Assembly: GCF_042849255.1 (NCBI RefSeq) | Contig: NZ_AP026866.1 | Location: forward strand, 2,232,001 to 2,296,000 | Source of the DNA: Oceaniferula spumae | GTDB taxonomy: Bacteria > Verrucomicrobiota > Verrucomicrobiia > Verrucomicrobiales > Akkermansiaceae | Reading direction: 5' to 3' | Length of the DNA: 64,000 nucleotides | Shown: piece by piece, positions 7,919 to 17,175 of the stretch | Position numbering within the stretch: the first letter of the stretch is position 1 | Layout of the letters: each line of letters starts with the position of its first letter | Notes under the pieces: generated by a model | Seen by the model: the letters and a program-made list of their open reading frames with translations, nothing else | What the model was told of the DNA's origin: nothing | The model's database searches: none | Program-made: the position numbers and the translations under genes

Positions 7919-9355
7919 ATGAATTCAACTCTCCTGCCCGCTCTCATCGGTATCCTTTTTCATGGCGCGCTCTCTGCCGCGACATTCTATGTTTCCCCGC
8001 AAGGAAGCGATGAAGATCAACAAGATGGTAAAAGTCTGAATTCTGCATGGGCTACACTTGCGTATGCCTGCGATCGCGCGAGTGAGAATGACACCATCAT
8101 TCTGACTTCTGGAAAGCATGTGGCACGACGAGTCGCTAAGGTAAAAAACGGCATGACAATCCGTGGCACAACCACCAAGGGAAAGTCTACTTCCCAATTA
8201 GTTGCCAACACTACATGGCCGCTGGCGAAGGACCCTCGCACGGCTGAATCAGGATATATAATCGACTGTCAAAACGTCAAAAATGTCAGCATCACAAATC
8301 TCATTTTATCATCGCCCAGCAATCATGCCATCACAGGCGCAATCAGCGTTAGAGGCTCTGATGGTATCCAGCTGAGCCGACTTGACATCAGCCATTTTCG
8401 TTGGGCTGCTTTGCGCATAGAGCACTCACAGAACGTTATCGTAGAGAATTCCTCCTTCCATAACGCCAGTTTGGAAAAACATGGCTGGCACAACGGGCAG
8501 ATCCAGACGCGCTGGATCAAGAACTCGGAAATCCGGCACTGCCGAATCACATCGGATTCCGGATATGGCTACGGCTACAAGGCCAGCGGACATGAAAATG
8601 TGCAAATTCACCATTGTATGATCGATGTAAAAAGTGAGTTCGCCATCGAGTCAGCGCATGAGAATGAATACGGCCTCGCTATCCACCACAACCATCTCAC
8701 CCGCTGCATCTCGGTTCCCAAGGGTGGACAAGGAGCCAACCCCAATGATCGCAACTTTAAATACTCGGTGCGAATCCACCACAACTTGTTAGAAGACAGC
8801 TATTGTGTCGAAGGCCCACGGAACCACCTTCGGATCGACCACAATTACATCCGGATTTCAAAACCCAACGGCAGAGTCTACACCCATCATGGAGGCAAGA
8901 ATCACGGACCGGTTGAAATCGATCATAATCTGGTCACGGGCATCGATCGGGCATTCGTGTGGATGAATGAAGGCCTCGCAGAAAATATTACGGTTAGCTA
9001 CAACACGGTCACAGCAGCAGAGGCGGCCGACCGCGCTGGGCCTATCTTTGGAGCATGGGCCGCTGAACGATTGAATGACTGGAAAGTGAAACACAACGTC
9101 TTCGTCACCGAATCCGGCCCTCCGAGGAAAATTCAGCCTGAGCGCAACAAGGTTCCATCTAAGATCCATCTGCGTGACAATCTATCCTACCGCATCGAAG
9201 GCATGCCCGCTAGTAACAGTAGTCTAACGCATAGTCCATTCCTCGCCCAAGGCAAGAAGCCTTGGCCATACTATCAGCTCAAGGACAACTCCACCAATGC
9301 AGGAGCTTTCGCCGATGGCCATGATTGGCTAAAACAAATACCCACAACACCATGA
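7919..9355 (+). CDS. Secreted right-handed beta-helix protein, polysaccharide-lyase-like
   Basis: 478 aa with a signal peptide (STLLPALIGILFHGALSA) and then FYVSPQGSDED...WATLAYACDRA, the usual beginning of secreted parallel beta-helix enzymes. Between residues 100 and 400 there are repeated turns rich in N, I, H and V (VSITNLIL, IQLSRLDISHF, VIVENSSFHN, VQIHHCMIDV, LAIHHNHLTR, VRIHHNLLED, LRIDHNYIRI, VEIDHNLVTG). Many His and Asp residues line the same coil positions. The fold fits a pectate/alginate-lyase- or glycosidase-type enzyme, with no assignable substrate. Its stop overlaps the start of the nucleoside hydrolase gene (ATGA). Confidence 0.82.
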   Translation: MNSTLLPALIGILFHGALSAATFYVSPQGSDEDQQDGKSLNSAWATLAYACDRASENDTIILTSGKHVARRVAKVKNGMTIRGTTTKGKSTSQLVANTTWPLAKDPRTAESGYIIDCQNVKNVSITNLILSSPSNHAITGAISVRGSDGIQLSRLDISHFRWAALRIEHSQNVIVENSSFHNASLEKHGWHNGQIQTRWIKNSEIRHCRITSDSGYGYGYKASGHENVQIHHCMIDVKSEFAIESAHENEYGLAIHHNHLTRCISVPKGGQGANPNDRNFKYSVRIHHNLLEDSYCVEGPRNHLRIDHNYIRISKPNGRVYTHHGGKNHGPVEIDHNLVTGIDRAFVWMNEGLAENITVSYNTVTAAEAADRAGPIFGAWAAERLNDWKVKHNVFVTESGPPRKIQPERNKVPSKIHLRDNLSYRIEGMPASNSSLTHSPFLAQGKKPWPYYQLKDNSTNAGAFADGHDWLKQIPTTP

Positions 9356-10359
9356 TCCGACTCATTTCCCTCATCCTATTTTCCGCCGCCTTGGTTCAAG
9401 CAAAACCAGTCAGTATCATCTTCGATACCGATATGGGAAACGACGTTGATGATGTTATGGCCCTAGCGATGATTCATCAGTTAGAAAGACGCGGCGCCTG
9501 CAAGCTACTCGCCTGCACTTCCACCAAAGATCACATCAAGTCCGCACCCTTCATTGATGTCATTAATACCTACTATGGCAGGCCTGATATTCCCGTGGGA
9601 GCTGTGCGCAAGGGCGTCACCCCTCAAATTGGAAAATACATCGCGCTAGCTGATAAAAAGTCATCCACCGGAGAATTGGTCTATCCTCGTCAGCTCGACA
9701 CAGGATTGGATGCACCGGATGCGGTAGACTTGATTCGCAAGACTCTGGCAGCTCAACCGGATGGATCGGTGAAGCTAATTCAAGTCGGATTTTCCACCAA
9801 CCTAGCACAACTGCTAGACTCGAAAGCGGATACCCATTCAAAACTTTCAGGCCCAGATCTGGTGAAGAAAAAAGTCAGTCAACTATTAGTCATGGCAGGG
9901 GCTTTCACGCCTAATGGAAAATATAAAAATCACCGTGAATACAACGTCATCATGGATATCCCAGCGGCACAAAAAATCGCCAAAGAGTGGCCGACGGAAA
10001 TTCTGTGGAGTGGCTTTGAAGTAGGTGCCGCTCTGCGTTATCCGTGGAAGAGCATTAGCGAGGACTTTACTAAACCTACACCCAACTTAATGCACGAGTC
10101 CTACATCGCCTACGTCGGAAAACCCGGCACGGAAAATGCACTCTGGGATCTGACCTGTGTGCTTCATGCGGCTTACCCTGATCGTAACTATTTCGGGCTG
10201 TCGCAAAAGGGGCAGGTTCACGTCACAGATCAGGGGCTTACGCATTTCACCGCAAAGAGCGATGGCAGGGATCGGTATTTCACGATGACAGCCTCTCAAC
10301 AAATACGAGTGTTAGAGACCCTTGTTCAGCTGGTATCCACGCCTCCACCAGCCCGTTGA
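9352..10359 (+). CDS. Exported inosine-uridine-type nucleoside hydrolase
   Basis: 335 aa. The start ATG 9352 overlaps the stop of the beta-helix gene. A signal peptide (RLISLILFSAALVQA) precedes the calcium-binding signature IIFDTDMGNDVDDVMALAM of the IunH family, whose aspartates bind Ca and the ribose. Family members hydrolyse the N-glycosidic bond of nucleosides. An exported member coupled to a beta-helix protein suggests scavenging outside the cytoplasm (inference). No terminator is obvious in the 23-base gap to the convergent gene. Confidence 0.88.
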   Translation: MIRLISLILFSAALVQAKPVSIIFDTDMGNDVDDVMALAMIHQLERRGACKLLACTSTKDHIKSAPFIDVINTYYGRPDIPVGAVRKGVTPQIGKYIALADKKSSTGELVYPRQLDTGLDAPDAVDLIRKTLAAQPDGSVKLIQVGFSTNLAQLLDSKADTHSKLSGPDLVKKKVSQLLVMAGAFTPNGKYKNHREYNVIMDIPAAQKIAKEWPTEILWSGFEVGAALRYPWKSISEDFTKPTPNLMHESYIAYVGKPGTENALWDLTCVLHAAYPDRNYFGLSQKGQVHVTDQGLTHFTAKSDGRDRYFTMTASQQIRVLETLVQLVSTPPPAR

Positions 10360-10382
10360 TTTTCTATATCAAGCTACCAGAA

Positions 10383-11258
10383 TTAGTTATTAGCAGCCAA
10401 CTCCCTGGCTCTGCTTTGGCTCTTATCGGATAGCAATGTTAGATCAAAGGTGACTTCTTGTCCGTTGTCTTTTTTCAAAGTGATTTTGCCACCAGATAAT
10501 GAGACGAAGGTTGCTTTGATGGATTTGCCACCTTTGGCACTCTCCCAAGATTCCATTTCCAATTCGGCGGCAGCGGATGGCTTATCATCGGCTTTATCGG
10601 CCACTTGTCCAAGAGCCATCTTCTGTGCCAGAGGCGTCAGCTTGCCGAGAGGCACGTTTAACACTTTGCCCGATCTTTCTTTAAGCACGATGATCTGCTG
10701 GTTTTTCTTGTTCTTTTTGAGGTTCACCATGTTGCCCTTGTAGAAGCTGCCCTTGCCCGCCTTGACATACCATTGCGGCTCAGGCTGTGCTCCAGCCGGT
10801 TTACCTTCCAAGGCTGCCTCCACCTTCTTATTCAGTTCGGTGAAATTCTTTGATGCTTTCATCTGCTTGTAAGCAATGGAGCCATACATGGTCGTCATAT
10901 CTGGCGAAACTACCACCGCCTTGGGAATCAAATTTCCCATCTTGGGGTCGCCCAATCCGCCACCAACAATAGGCGATATGTGATCATACACGGAATTCAC
11001 CTTAGTATTCAGCAAGACCACAACCGCGTGCTTTTTCAACTTTTTGAAGGCTTCCAAACTGGAAGCGTTACAGGGTCCTCAGGAGGATGCCGGATCAGTA
11101 TAAACAAAGGCGAGAGCCTTGCCTTCTTTTTGAGCCTCTTCCTGAGCCTTCGCCAGGTCGGTCATCTGGTGAACACTGCTAGGCACCCTGATTTTTGCAG
11201 ATGCGACAGGCGCCAGTAGGAACATGGCTAGAATGGCGAGGGTTATTCTGTTTTTCAT
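10383..11258 (-). CDS. Candidate selenoprotein: thioredoxin-like UGPC protein with SHD1-type domain
   Basis: Read through one TGA (11079-11081), this is a single 291-residue protein. A signal peptide (KNRITLAILAMFLLAPVASA) is followed by a thioredoxin-like segment (KALAFVYTDPASS-U60-G-P-C63-NASSLEAFKKL), then VVVLLNTKV and KAVVVSPD strands. Two beta-rich SH3-like repeats follow; the second (SWESAKGGKSIKATFVSL...VTFDL) resembles SHD1. The TGA takes the place of the first Cys of the CxxC active site, and the frame before and after it is the same. A hairpin 18 nt downstream fits a bacterial SECIS. Without recoding, the product would be a 59-residue stump and a headless remainder. It is divergent from the DUF445 gene. 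A cell-envelope redox role is inferred. Confidence 0.82.
11047..11069 (-). promoter_or_regulatory. Candidate bacterial SECIS hairpin in the UGPC gene
   Basis: On the minus strand GCTTCC (11066-11061), loop AGTTT (11060-11056) and GGAAGC (11055-11050) form a perfect 6-bp stem; two more A-T pairs lie beyond one C-C mismatch. The loop begins 18 nt after the UGA and its second base is G. As I recall, bacterial SECIS elements need an apical-loop G in the first two positions about 16-37 nt after the UGA; E. coli fdhF has a similar spacing and a loop starting AG. Confidence 0.75.
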
Positions 11259-11357
11259 GAGACGACTGTCCCACATTCTGCTCATAGGTGCAATTGTAGA
11301 ATGAGAGGCCCATGCCAGAGTTGCTATTCACAATATTCCACCTGATACTAGCGGACC

Positions 11358-12614
11358 GTGACTGAATTAACCAACCCACGACTCAAACGCATGCGTCTAG
11401 CCGCCGGTGGCATTCTCGCATTAATGGCGGGGCTGTATGTCATTGCACGCAGCTATCAAGAAACTTGGCCGTGGCTGGAGTGGCTTCGCGCGTTCTCAGA
11501 GGCGGGTATGGTTGGTGGACTTGCCGACTGGTTTGCGGTCACTGCGCTGTTTCGCCACCCGCTGGGACTTCCAATACCTCACACCGCTGTCATCCCTCGG
11601 GAAAAAGACCGGATCGGAGCCGCGCTGGCTCATTTCGTTAGAGGCAACTTCCTCACCGCTGACCTCATATGCAAACAAGCGCGGGAGCTTCAGCTGGTTC
11701 AGCGCATGGCCGCATGGATGACCAAGGATGAGCAGGCTGACAAGCTCGCTGGCCAGACACTGCATATGCTGCCCACCGCATTGGATGCCTTGGAAAAACA
11801 CGACACTCACAAGCTGATCACCGCCAAATTCACCGAGCAGCTGCGGGCACTCCAGCCGAACCAACTCACGGCAAAACTCCTGACCTGGATGCTTTCTGAA
11901 AACCGATACCGGCAAATGCTTGCCCCGGTTCTTGTACAGCTGGCATCGGCGATTTCTCACAACAAAGGTCGCATCGAACTAGCCGCAGGCAAAAAGGCAC
12001 CTCTAACTCGTGTGCCACTGATCGGAAGAATCTCGCGAGCCATAGCCGAAGACATTTCCGAACGCACCGCCGGCAGCATAGAGGCCAAGCTGATCGCCGC
12101 CAGCGAAGACGCGAATGAACCACTCTGGGACATTATCCACGAGCAACTCACCGCCGCACAGGAGCAGTTCGAAAGCAATCCGGAGCTCAAGCAACAGCTG
12201 GAAAAAATTCGCGACCAATGGCTGGACGATCCCCAAAGTGGCGAACTCGCCGAACGTGTGTGGCAACAGCTCCGCCAAACACTCAACCGCGACTTGGCAC
12301 GGGAGGCACCTAAGAGCGTCACACACCTTGCCGCCGCCATCGTCGCCGTCGGCTCGGCGATTGATCATAATCCTGAGTTGGCGCAGAAAATTGAAACCAC
12401 TTTATTGGACGGCATCGAACAAATCCTCAACAAACACGGTGATCATATCGAGGCGATGATCCGCGATACCATCGAAGAGTGGGATGCCGATACCCTGATG
12501 CAAAAGCTCGAACAACAAGTCGGACCTGACCTGCAATTCATCCGTATCAACGGCACATTGATTGGAGGCCTGGTCGGTGTCGTTCTGCATGCATTGGGAA
12601 ATCTAATTTGGTAG
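11358..12614 (+). CDS. DUF445 family membrane protein
   Basis: 418 aa from GTG 11358 (an internal ATG at 11391 is possible). An N-terminal helix (AAGGILALMAGLYVIA) precedes the DUF445 signature EAGMVGGLADWFAVTALFRHPLGLPIPHTAVIPREKDRIG. A long charged helical middle (130-390) follows, and a C-terminal helix (INGTLIGGLVGVVLHALGNLI) ends the protein. The biochemical role of the family (YjiN type) is not established. It is transcribed divergently from the UGPC gene, with a 99-base shared promoter region. Confidence 0.9.
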   Translation: MTELTNPRLKRMRLAAGGILALMAGLYVIARSYQETWPWLEWLRAFSEAGMVGGLADWFAVTALFRHPLGLPIPHTAVIPREKDRIGAALAHFVRGNFLTADLICKQARELQLVQRMAAWMTKDEQADKLAGQTLHMLPTALDALEKHDTHKLITAKFTEQLRALQPNQLTAKLLTWMLSENRYRQMLAPVLVQLASAISHNKGRIELAAGKKAPLTRVPLIGRISRAIAEDISERTAGSIEAKLIAASEDANEPLWDIIHEQLTAAQEQFESNPELKQQLEKIRDQWLDDPQSGELAERVWQQLRQTLNRDLAREAPKSVTHLAAAIVAVGSAIDHNPELAQKIETTLLDGIEQILNKHGDHIEAMIRDTIEEWDADTLMQKLEQQVGPDLQFIRINGTLIGGLVGVVLHALGNLIW

Positions 12615-12650
12615 TCCGCACCGCATCAATCTCGACTAACAATTTCAATC

Positions 12651-13898
12651 ATGCGTATCATCCGCATCATCGCACTCACCCTAACAGTATTCTCATCACA
12701 ATCCATTGCCGATGGTCTGACTGGCAAAGTCATGTGTGGTTATCAGGGATGGTTCCGAGCGCCCGGTGATAACTCTGGCTATGGATGGCGCCATTATTCG
12801 ACAACGGAGAAATTCAAACCAGGCCACTGCACGATCGACCTCTGGCCCGATGTGAGCGAGTTACCAGAAAGCGAACAATACCCTACGGAATTTCGTCATG
12901 CTGATGGCTCGGTGGCGAAGGTATACAGTCCGGTGAATGCGGCCACGGTGGACGTTCACTTCAAGTGGATGTCTGATTACGGTATTGATGGGGTTTTTCT
13001 CCAGCGCTTCGTTGTTTCTACACGTGATCCGAAATTCAGAAAAACTCTCGATCAAGTGCTACTGAATTGCCGGAAGGCTGCGGTGAAACACAACCGCCAG
13101 TGGACACTCACTTATGACCTCAGCGGACTCAAACCCGGCGAAATCAACCTGCTGATCGAAGATTGGAAAAGGTTAAAAAAGGATCACAAAGTTGGCAGTC
13201 TCACGCACGATACCTCTTACCTCATGCACCGAGGCAAACCTCTCATTACGCTTTGGGGTCTTGGATTTTCTGACCGACCATTTGATTTTCAAGCATGGCA
13301 AACACTGATCGACTTTTTCAAAAACGATCCAGAGTTCGGCGGTTGCTCCATCATGGTCGGCGTGCCTTCCTATTGGCGAACGCTCAACCGTGACGCGGTG
13401 AATGATCCCCGACTGCACAAGCTGCTGAAACAAGTCGATGTCATCAGTCCATGGACGGTGGGCAGATACGGCACTCCTGATCAAGCTGAGCAATTCATTC
13501 GGAAAACAACCACCGCAGATCTTGCCTGGTGTAAGACTGAAAACATTGATTACCTCCCTGTCGCCTTTCCAGGATTCAGCTGGCAGAACCTTCAGAGGAC
13601 GCGAGATAAAAAAGCGAAGTTCGATGCCATCCCCCGGCAAGAGGGAGCCTTTTTATGGTCCCAGTGCTGGAGTTATAAACAGGCTGGCGCCGCCTCACTC
13701 TTTGTCGCCATGTTTGATGAGTTAGATGAAGGCACGGCTATTTTCAAATACTCTAACAATCCGCCTGTGGGTGCGTCACGCTTCTTAGCCGAAAAAAACC
13801 TCCCTAACGATCACTACCTATGGCTCACCGGCAAGGCACGCGAGCTGTTTCAGAACAATCCAAAAACGCTCAGTGCAGAACTCCCGGAACGGAAATAG
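12651..13898 (+). CDS. Secreted GH99/GH71-like glycoside hydrolase
   Basis: 415 aa with a signal peptide (RIIRIIALTLTVFSSQSIA). The mature protein begins GLTGKVMCGYQGWFRAPGD, and WMSDYGIDGVFLQRFV plus ALGWGLG-type strands (LITLWGLGFSDRPFD) match bacterial GH99-like TIM-barrel proteins that act on mannan or xylan-type glycans. The acidic catalytic residues cannot be assigned safely by eye. It follows DUF445 by 36 bases and may be read from the same promoter. Confidence 0.78.
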   Translation: MRIIRIIALTLTVFSSQSIADGLTGKVMCGYQGWFRAPGDNSGYGWRHYSTTEKFKPGHCTIDLWPDVSELPESEQYPTEFRHADGSVAKVYSPVNAATVDVHFKWMSDYGIDGVFLQRFVVSTRDPKFRKTLDQVLLNCRKAAVKHNRQWTLTYDLSGLKPGEINLLIEDWKRLKKDHKVGSLTHDTSYLMHRGKPLITLWGLGFSDRPFDFQAWQTLIDFFKNDPEFGGCSIMVGVPSYWRTLNRDAVNDPRLHKLLKQVDVISPWTVGRYGTPDQAEQFIRKTTTADLAWCKTENIDYLPVAFPGFSWQNLQRTRDKKAKFDAIPRQEGAFLWSQCWSYKQAGAASLFVAMFDELDEGTAIFKYSNNPPVGASRFLAEKNLPNDHYLWLTGKARELFQNNPKTLSAELPERK

Positions 13899-13947
13899 TG
13901 AGCCAGATCTGATGACCTTGAATTTCTACCGACTTCGGAATTTGAAA

Positions 13948-13978
13948 CAAAAAAGCGGAAGCTAATGCTCCCACTTTC
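13948..13978 (-). terminator. Terminator of the PEP-CTERM gene at 14018
   Basis: On the minus strand an 11-position stem with two mismatches (AAAGTGGGAGC / GCTTCCGCTTT around ATTA) is followed by a T run. It lies downstream of the gene ending at 14018 and may also stop the convergent hydrolase transcript. Confidence 0.7.
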
Positions 13979-14017
13979 AAGTGAATTGAGTCTGCCCGTA
14001 TGAGAACTAAGTGAAGC

Positions 14018-14659
14018 CTAGCGGCGACGACGGACAAGCAGGCCGAGACCTGCCAAGCCGACTAAAACTGCGCTGGAAGGTTCGGGGACTGCTACACCGG
14101 TGAACTGAAGATTCAAGTCCTCAAGACGCCAGTTCGAGTTATCCCCGTCATCGACGGCTTCCACGAAAAGATCTCCTCCCTTAATGGTCGCGAAAGTGAA
14201 GCTCTCAGGATTCATTGTGCCTGTAAAGGTTTCGGTGCCTCCGGTGGTTCCGGTCACTCGAACGGCATCGGGGCCGCCCCCAGTGGCGAGCTTGTTATCG
14301 AACTGCGAGAGAGCGGTGAAACCATCAAAAGCGATGGTTCCAGGTGATGTGGCTGTCAGATTGATGACACTTAGTGTTGCATTCAGCGTGACGTTGTTAT
14401 TGTCGAAATTGAACAAAGGGCGCTGGTCATTGAAGTCTAGATTCGAATTGGTTCCATCGGTGGTCCCTGAGATTCGGACTTGGTAGCTAAAATTGACCCC
14501 GTCGGCGGTGCCGGTGAGTGTTCCTGAAGTGAGAGGACCAGTGCCGTCCACCCATGTGCTGAAGGCGGAGTCGGCGTCAAAATCCAAGGTGACAACCGTT
14601 GCCGCGCTGGCGGGCAATGCCAGCAGGGCGCTGAGTGATAGAATGGTGAGGGTTTTCAT
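14018..14659 (-). CDS. PEP-CTERM sorted protein
   Basis: 213 aa with a signal peptide (KTLTILSLSALLALPASA), a beta-rich low-complexity domain (many Thr, Gly, Asn, Asp) and a C-terminal VPEPS, hydrophobic stretch (AVLVGLAGLGLLV) and RRRR. It should be exported and then anchored or processed by an exosortase. No enzymatic domain is recognised. A second PEP-CTERM gene lies 201 bases upstream on the same strand. Confidence 0.85.
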   Translation of the reverse strand: MKTLTILSLSALLALPASAATVVTLDFDADSAFSTWVDGTGPLTSGTLTGTADGVNFSYQVRISGTTDGTNSNLDFNDQRPLFNFDNNNVTLNATLSVINLTATSPGTIAFDGFTALSQFDNKLATGGGPDAVRVTGTTGGTETFTGTMNPESFTFATIKGGDLFVEAVDDGDNSNWRLEDLNLQFTGVAVPEPSSAVLVGLAGLGLLVRRRR

Positions 14660-14860
14660 AACGATATGTGTTTTTTTTGATGAGCAATTCGTTGGTTTTG
14701 GACGCCAGCTATGATCTTATAGCCGCTTCCCTAGTAATAAATGGTATTCGACCCAAAAACGTTACAGCATTTTCTATTTTTTTCCAGCTCTGAAGATCGT
14801 GAATCTTCTGAAGCACGGAACAACCGAGGTCGGTCAGTGTGTGCAGGTCAGCGACGGCCA

Positions 14861-15541
14861 TTAGCGGCGACGGCGCACCAGTAGTCCGAATCCGGACAGA
14901 GCTAGCAGAGTGGCACTGGATGGCTCAGGAACGGCATTAACGGTGATTTCGTTGAACAGAATTCCACCATCCTGGGTCTGCGCTGGGTCAGTTGTCAGTC
15001 TGATTTCGGTGCCTGCCGTCACTAGCACGCCACCGAGATCCCATTCATACTGCGGATCCGCATTTCCTGCCCCACCATCGTCAGCAGTAGAAAAGGTGAT
15101 TACCGATCCTCCGTCCGGTGTCAGGGTCAAAGACTCATCGTTCCCTCCTACGTTAGCGAAACTGCCAAAGTTCACGGAAACGAGGAAAACATCGACGTCG
15201 AAGCTGAAGACGATCGCCTCGCCAGCGGAGCCGTCAACGCGACGTCCGGTCACGCCGTCGATGCCATCAGTGATGATGCCAATTCCCTGGCTGTTGATCC
15301 CCCAAGCTTCATCTGCCGTGGCGTTTCCATCGTTCGCAATGCCGTTGAGCGTCATTTGGATTCCCCCAATGCTCGTGGAAACCGAGCCAATGGGATCGCC
15401 CTCTGAAAACGGCGTCCAATTTCCCAGCCCACCATTCTGGGAGTTGTTTCCGTTGCTGCTGCCATTGCCAAAGTCAAAAACGACTACAGCGCTGGCGGGT
15501 AAGGTGAGTAATGCTGTGATAAGGAGTATGGTGTGTTTCAT
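14861..15541 (-). CDS. PEP-CTERM sorted protein
   Basis: 226 aa from ATG 15541, chosen because the signal peptide begins there (KHTILLITALLTLPASA); the frame is open further upstream. The domain is acidic and Gly/Asp-rich (VFDFGNGSSNGNNSQNGG, LTPDGGSVITF) and the C-terminus is VPEPS...LLALSGFGLLVRRRR. No function is known. It sits just downstream of the sigma/FecR-LamG operon, which may control it. Confidence 0.85.
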   Translation of the reverse strand: MKHTILLITALLTLPASAVVVFDFGNGSSNGNNSQNGGLGNWTPFSEGDPIGSVSTSIGGIQMTLNGIANDGNATADEAWGINSQGIGIITDGIDGVTGRRVDGSAGEAIVFSFDVDVFLVSVNFGSFANVGGNDESLTLTPDGGSVITFSTADDGGAGNADPQYEWDLGGVLVTAGTEIRLTTDPAQTQDGGILFNEITVNAVPEPSSATLLALSGFGLLVRRRR

Positions 15542-15651
15542 GGATAGTGAAGCTGTGGTTCGAGTATCGCCGCAATTTCGCACCAAGCCAAACTGCAGAC
15601 ATGTGCAAATGAGCCAAGCCACCGAAACGTTACAAAATTTGTCGGATTTTT

Positions 15652-17175
15652 TTAGCGGGCGCCAGAAAGGTGGCTGTTGCTCCGGTAGAGAGATTTGATT
15701 TGGGAGTCCGTCAATGCCCCCTCTACGATGTACACCTCATCGAGCACACCTCGTAGAAACTGCCCTGCCCGTGCTGCCTTTTGACTCATCGGATCGCCAA
15801 AGACCAAGGGATAACTCTTGAGTAGATCTCCTGGACGCTGCGGCGGGGTGATCTTAGTCTCCTGAGACTCTATCAGTTCCTTGCCATTAACATAAAACTT
15901 CACTTCATCGCCGGTGTAAACCATGGCCAGATGAATCCACTTTCCTCTCGGAGCGAGCATGCGTTGGCTCACCTCGATGCCAGCCCCCCACGCAGCGCGA
16001 AAGCGGGTGTTGTCCCCACCGCGACTGCTGGGCGCGAGCAACACCTTCCATTGATTCGGCTCACTCGTCGCAATCTTACTTGCACCCCATCCGAGCAAGC
16101 CACCGTAGTTTGGCTTACCTTCTGGCCTCACCCAGAGTGCGACCGTAAGTGCCTGGCTGCCATAAACCCCCGGCCAGTTTGTCTCAATAATGTCTCCCAA
16201 TCCGTCAAAGGTAATGGCATTACCAAAGCGACCTTTGACAACGCGCTCTCTGGCGGGCCGAGCGTCCGACTGCTTTAGCCGCGTATTCATATCAGCGAGC
16301 ATCGGGTGATTTCCCGCTACCGGCGTGGTGTCACCATGAACCTCGTCAAAGCTGAAGTGAAAATAGTGCAGTGACTCCGGTAGCTCGGTGGTAAAGCTCT
16401 GGGAGAGTTTCGGCGCGGCTACAAGTCTGCCTCGGTTGTCCAAGCGTCTTGACTCACCGGCGGTGAGCCTGACCTCCTCTTTTTTACCCGACAGACTCTG
16501 CACCTTCACTTCCCCGTCTAACACGTAGACATCTTCGGCCGATCCCGGCACGACCACCATGCCAAACGCCGTGCCAAGATCCGTCACATGCATTCCGGGT
16601 GCTCGAACTTGAAACCCTTCGGCGCCTTCAGGCACGTGTGCCCAGAAAACACCCTCGTGCAAGGCCACTTCGTTTCCTGAAACCACCTCCAAGTTTGCAG
16701 GTCCAGTGACAAGGGATTTTACTCCTGAAGGAAATCGCAGTTCGACCACTCCCTGAGTGACCTCCACGGAGCTTCCTGGGACCAACTCGCTAGTGTTCAC
16801 CTCTCCCTCGGCGGACGTCACCCGCATCACTGTTCCGGCCGAGCTGCGCATGGCGATGTGCTGTGGCGCTGGATCCGTGTAAACAAAACGCAGCACAAGC
16901 GCGAATACCAGCACCGAGGCCACGGCCACTCCGACGGACAGCCAGAGGGTGACTAGCTTCTGCTGCCGCAGTAGCACTTCGGGACTTTCCGGCAATATCA
17001 AGGTTTCGTCTACATCGGCTGCCTCTAGCGAGCTGTGCAGCATAGCATATTCCTTGTAGGTCGCGCGCAGGTTGGAATCGAGTGCCAACTCCTCCTCCAG
17101 AGTGTGAAAATCCCGCTCCGCGATGGTGCCATCGAAGAGTTGTTGGATAAGTTGTTCGGCCTCGCGTGGTTTCAT
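15652..17175 (-). CDS. FecR-type membrane regulator fused to a LamG domain
   Basis: 507 aa. The cytoplasmic N-terminus (MKPREAEQLIQQLFDGTIAE) is followed by a membrane helix (LVTLWLSVGVAVASVLVFALVL), a FecR domain (VMRVTSAEGEVNTSELVPGS...VVELRFPSGVKSLVTGPANLEV...VTDLGTAFGMVV) and a C-terminal LamG/concanavalin-like domain (GLGDIIETNWPGVYGSQALTV...LAMVYTGDEVKFYVNGKEL). FecR proteins transmit outside signals to an ECF sigma factor; the LamG domain could bind a glycan. Start ATG 17175 overlaps the sigma stop (ATGA), so the two genes are coupled. Confidence 0.88.
   Translation of the reverse strand: MKPREAEQLIQQLFDGTIAERDFHTLEEELALDSNLRATYKEYAMLHSSLEAADVDETLILPESPEVLLRQQKLVTLWLSVGVAVASVLVFALVLRFVYTDPAPQHIAMRSSAGTVMRVTSAEGEVNTSELVPGSSVEVTQGVVELRFPSGVKSLVTGPANLEVVSGNEVALHEGVFWAHVPEGAEGFQVRAPGMHVTDLGTAFGMVVVPGSAEDVYVLDGEVKVQSLSGKKEEVRLTAGESRRLDNRGRLVAAPKLSQSFTTELPESLHYFHFSFDEVHGDTTPVAGNHPMLADMNTRLKQSDARPARERVVKGRFGNAITFDGLGDIIETNWPGVYGSQALTVALWVRPEGKPNYGGLLGWGASKIATSEPNQWKVLLAPSSRGGDNTRFRAAWGAGIEVSQRMLAPRGKWIHLAMVYTGDEVKFYVNGKELIESQETKITPPQRPGDLLKSYPLVFGDPMSQKAARAGQFLRGVLDEVYIVEGALTDSQIKSLYRSNSHLSGAR

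Noticed and set aside
10383..11057. Two separate genes at 10383-11057 and 11079-11258
   Set aside because: The second part would need a TTG start inside the thioredoxin fold and would lack an export signal; the continuous frame with U-G-P-C explains both parts better.
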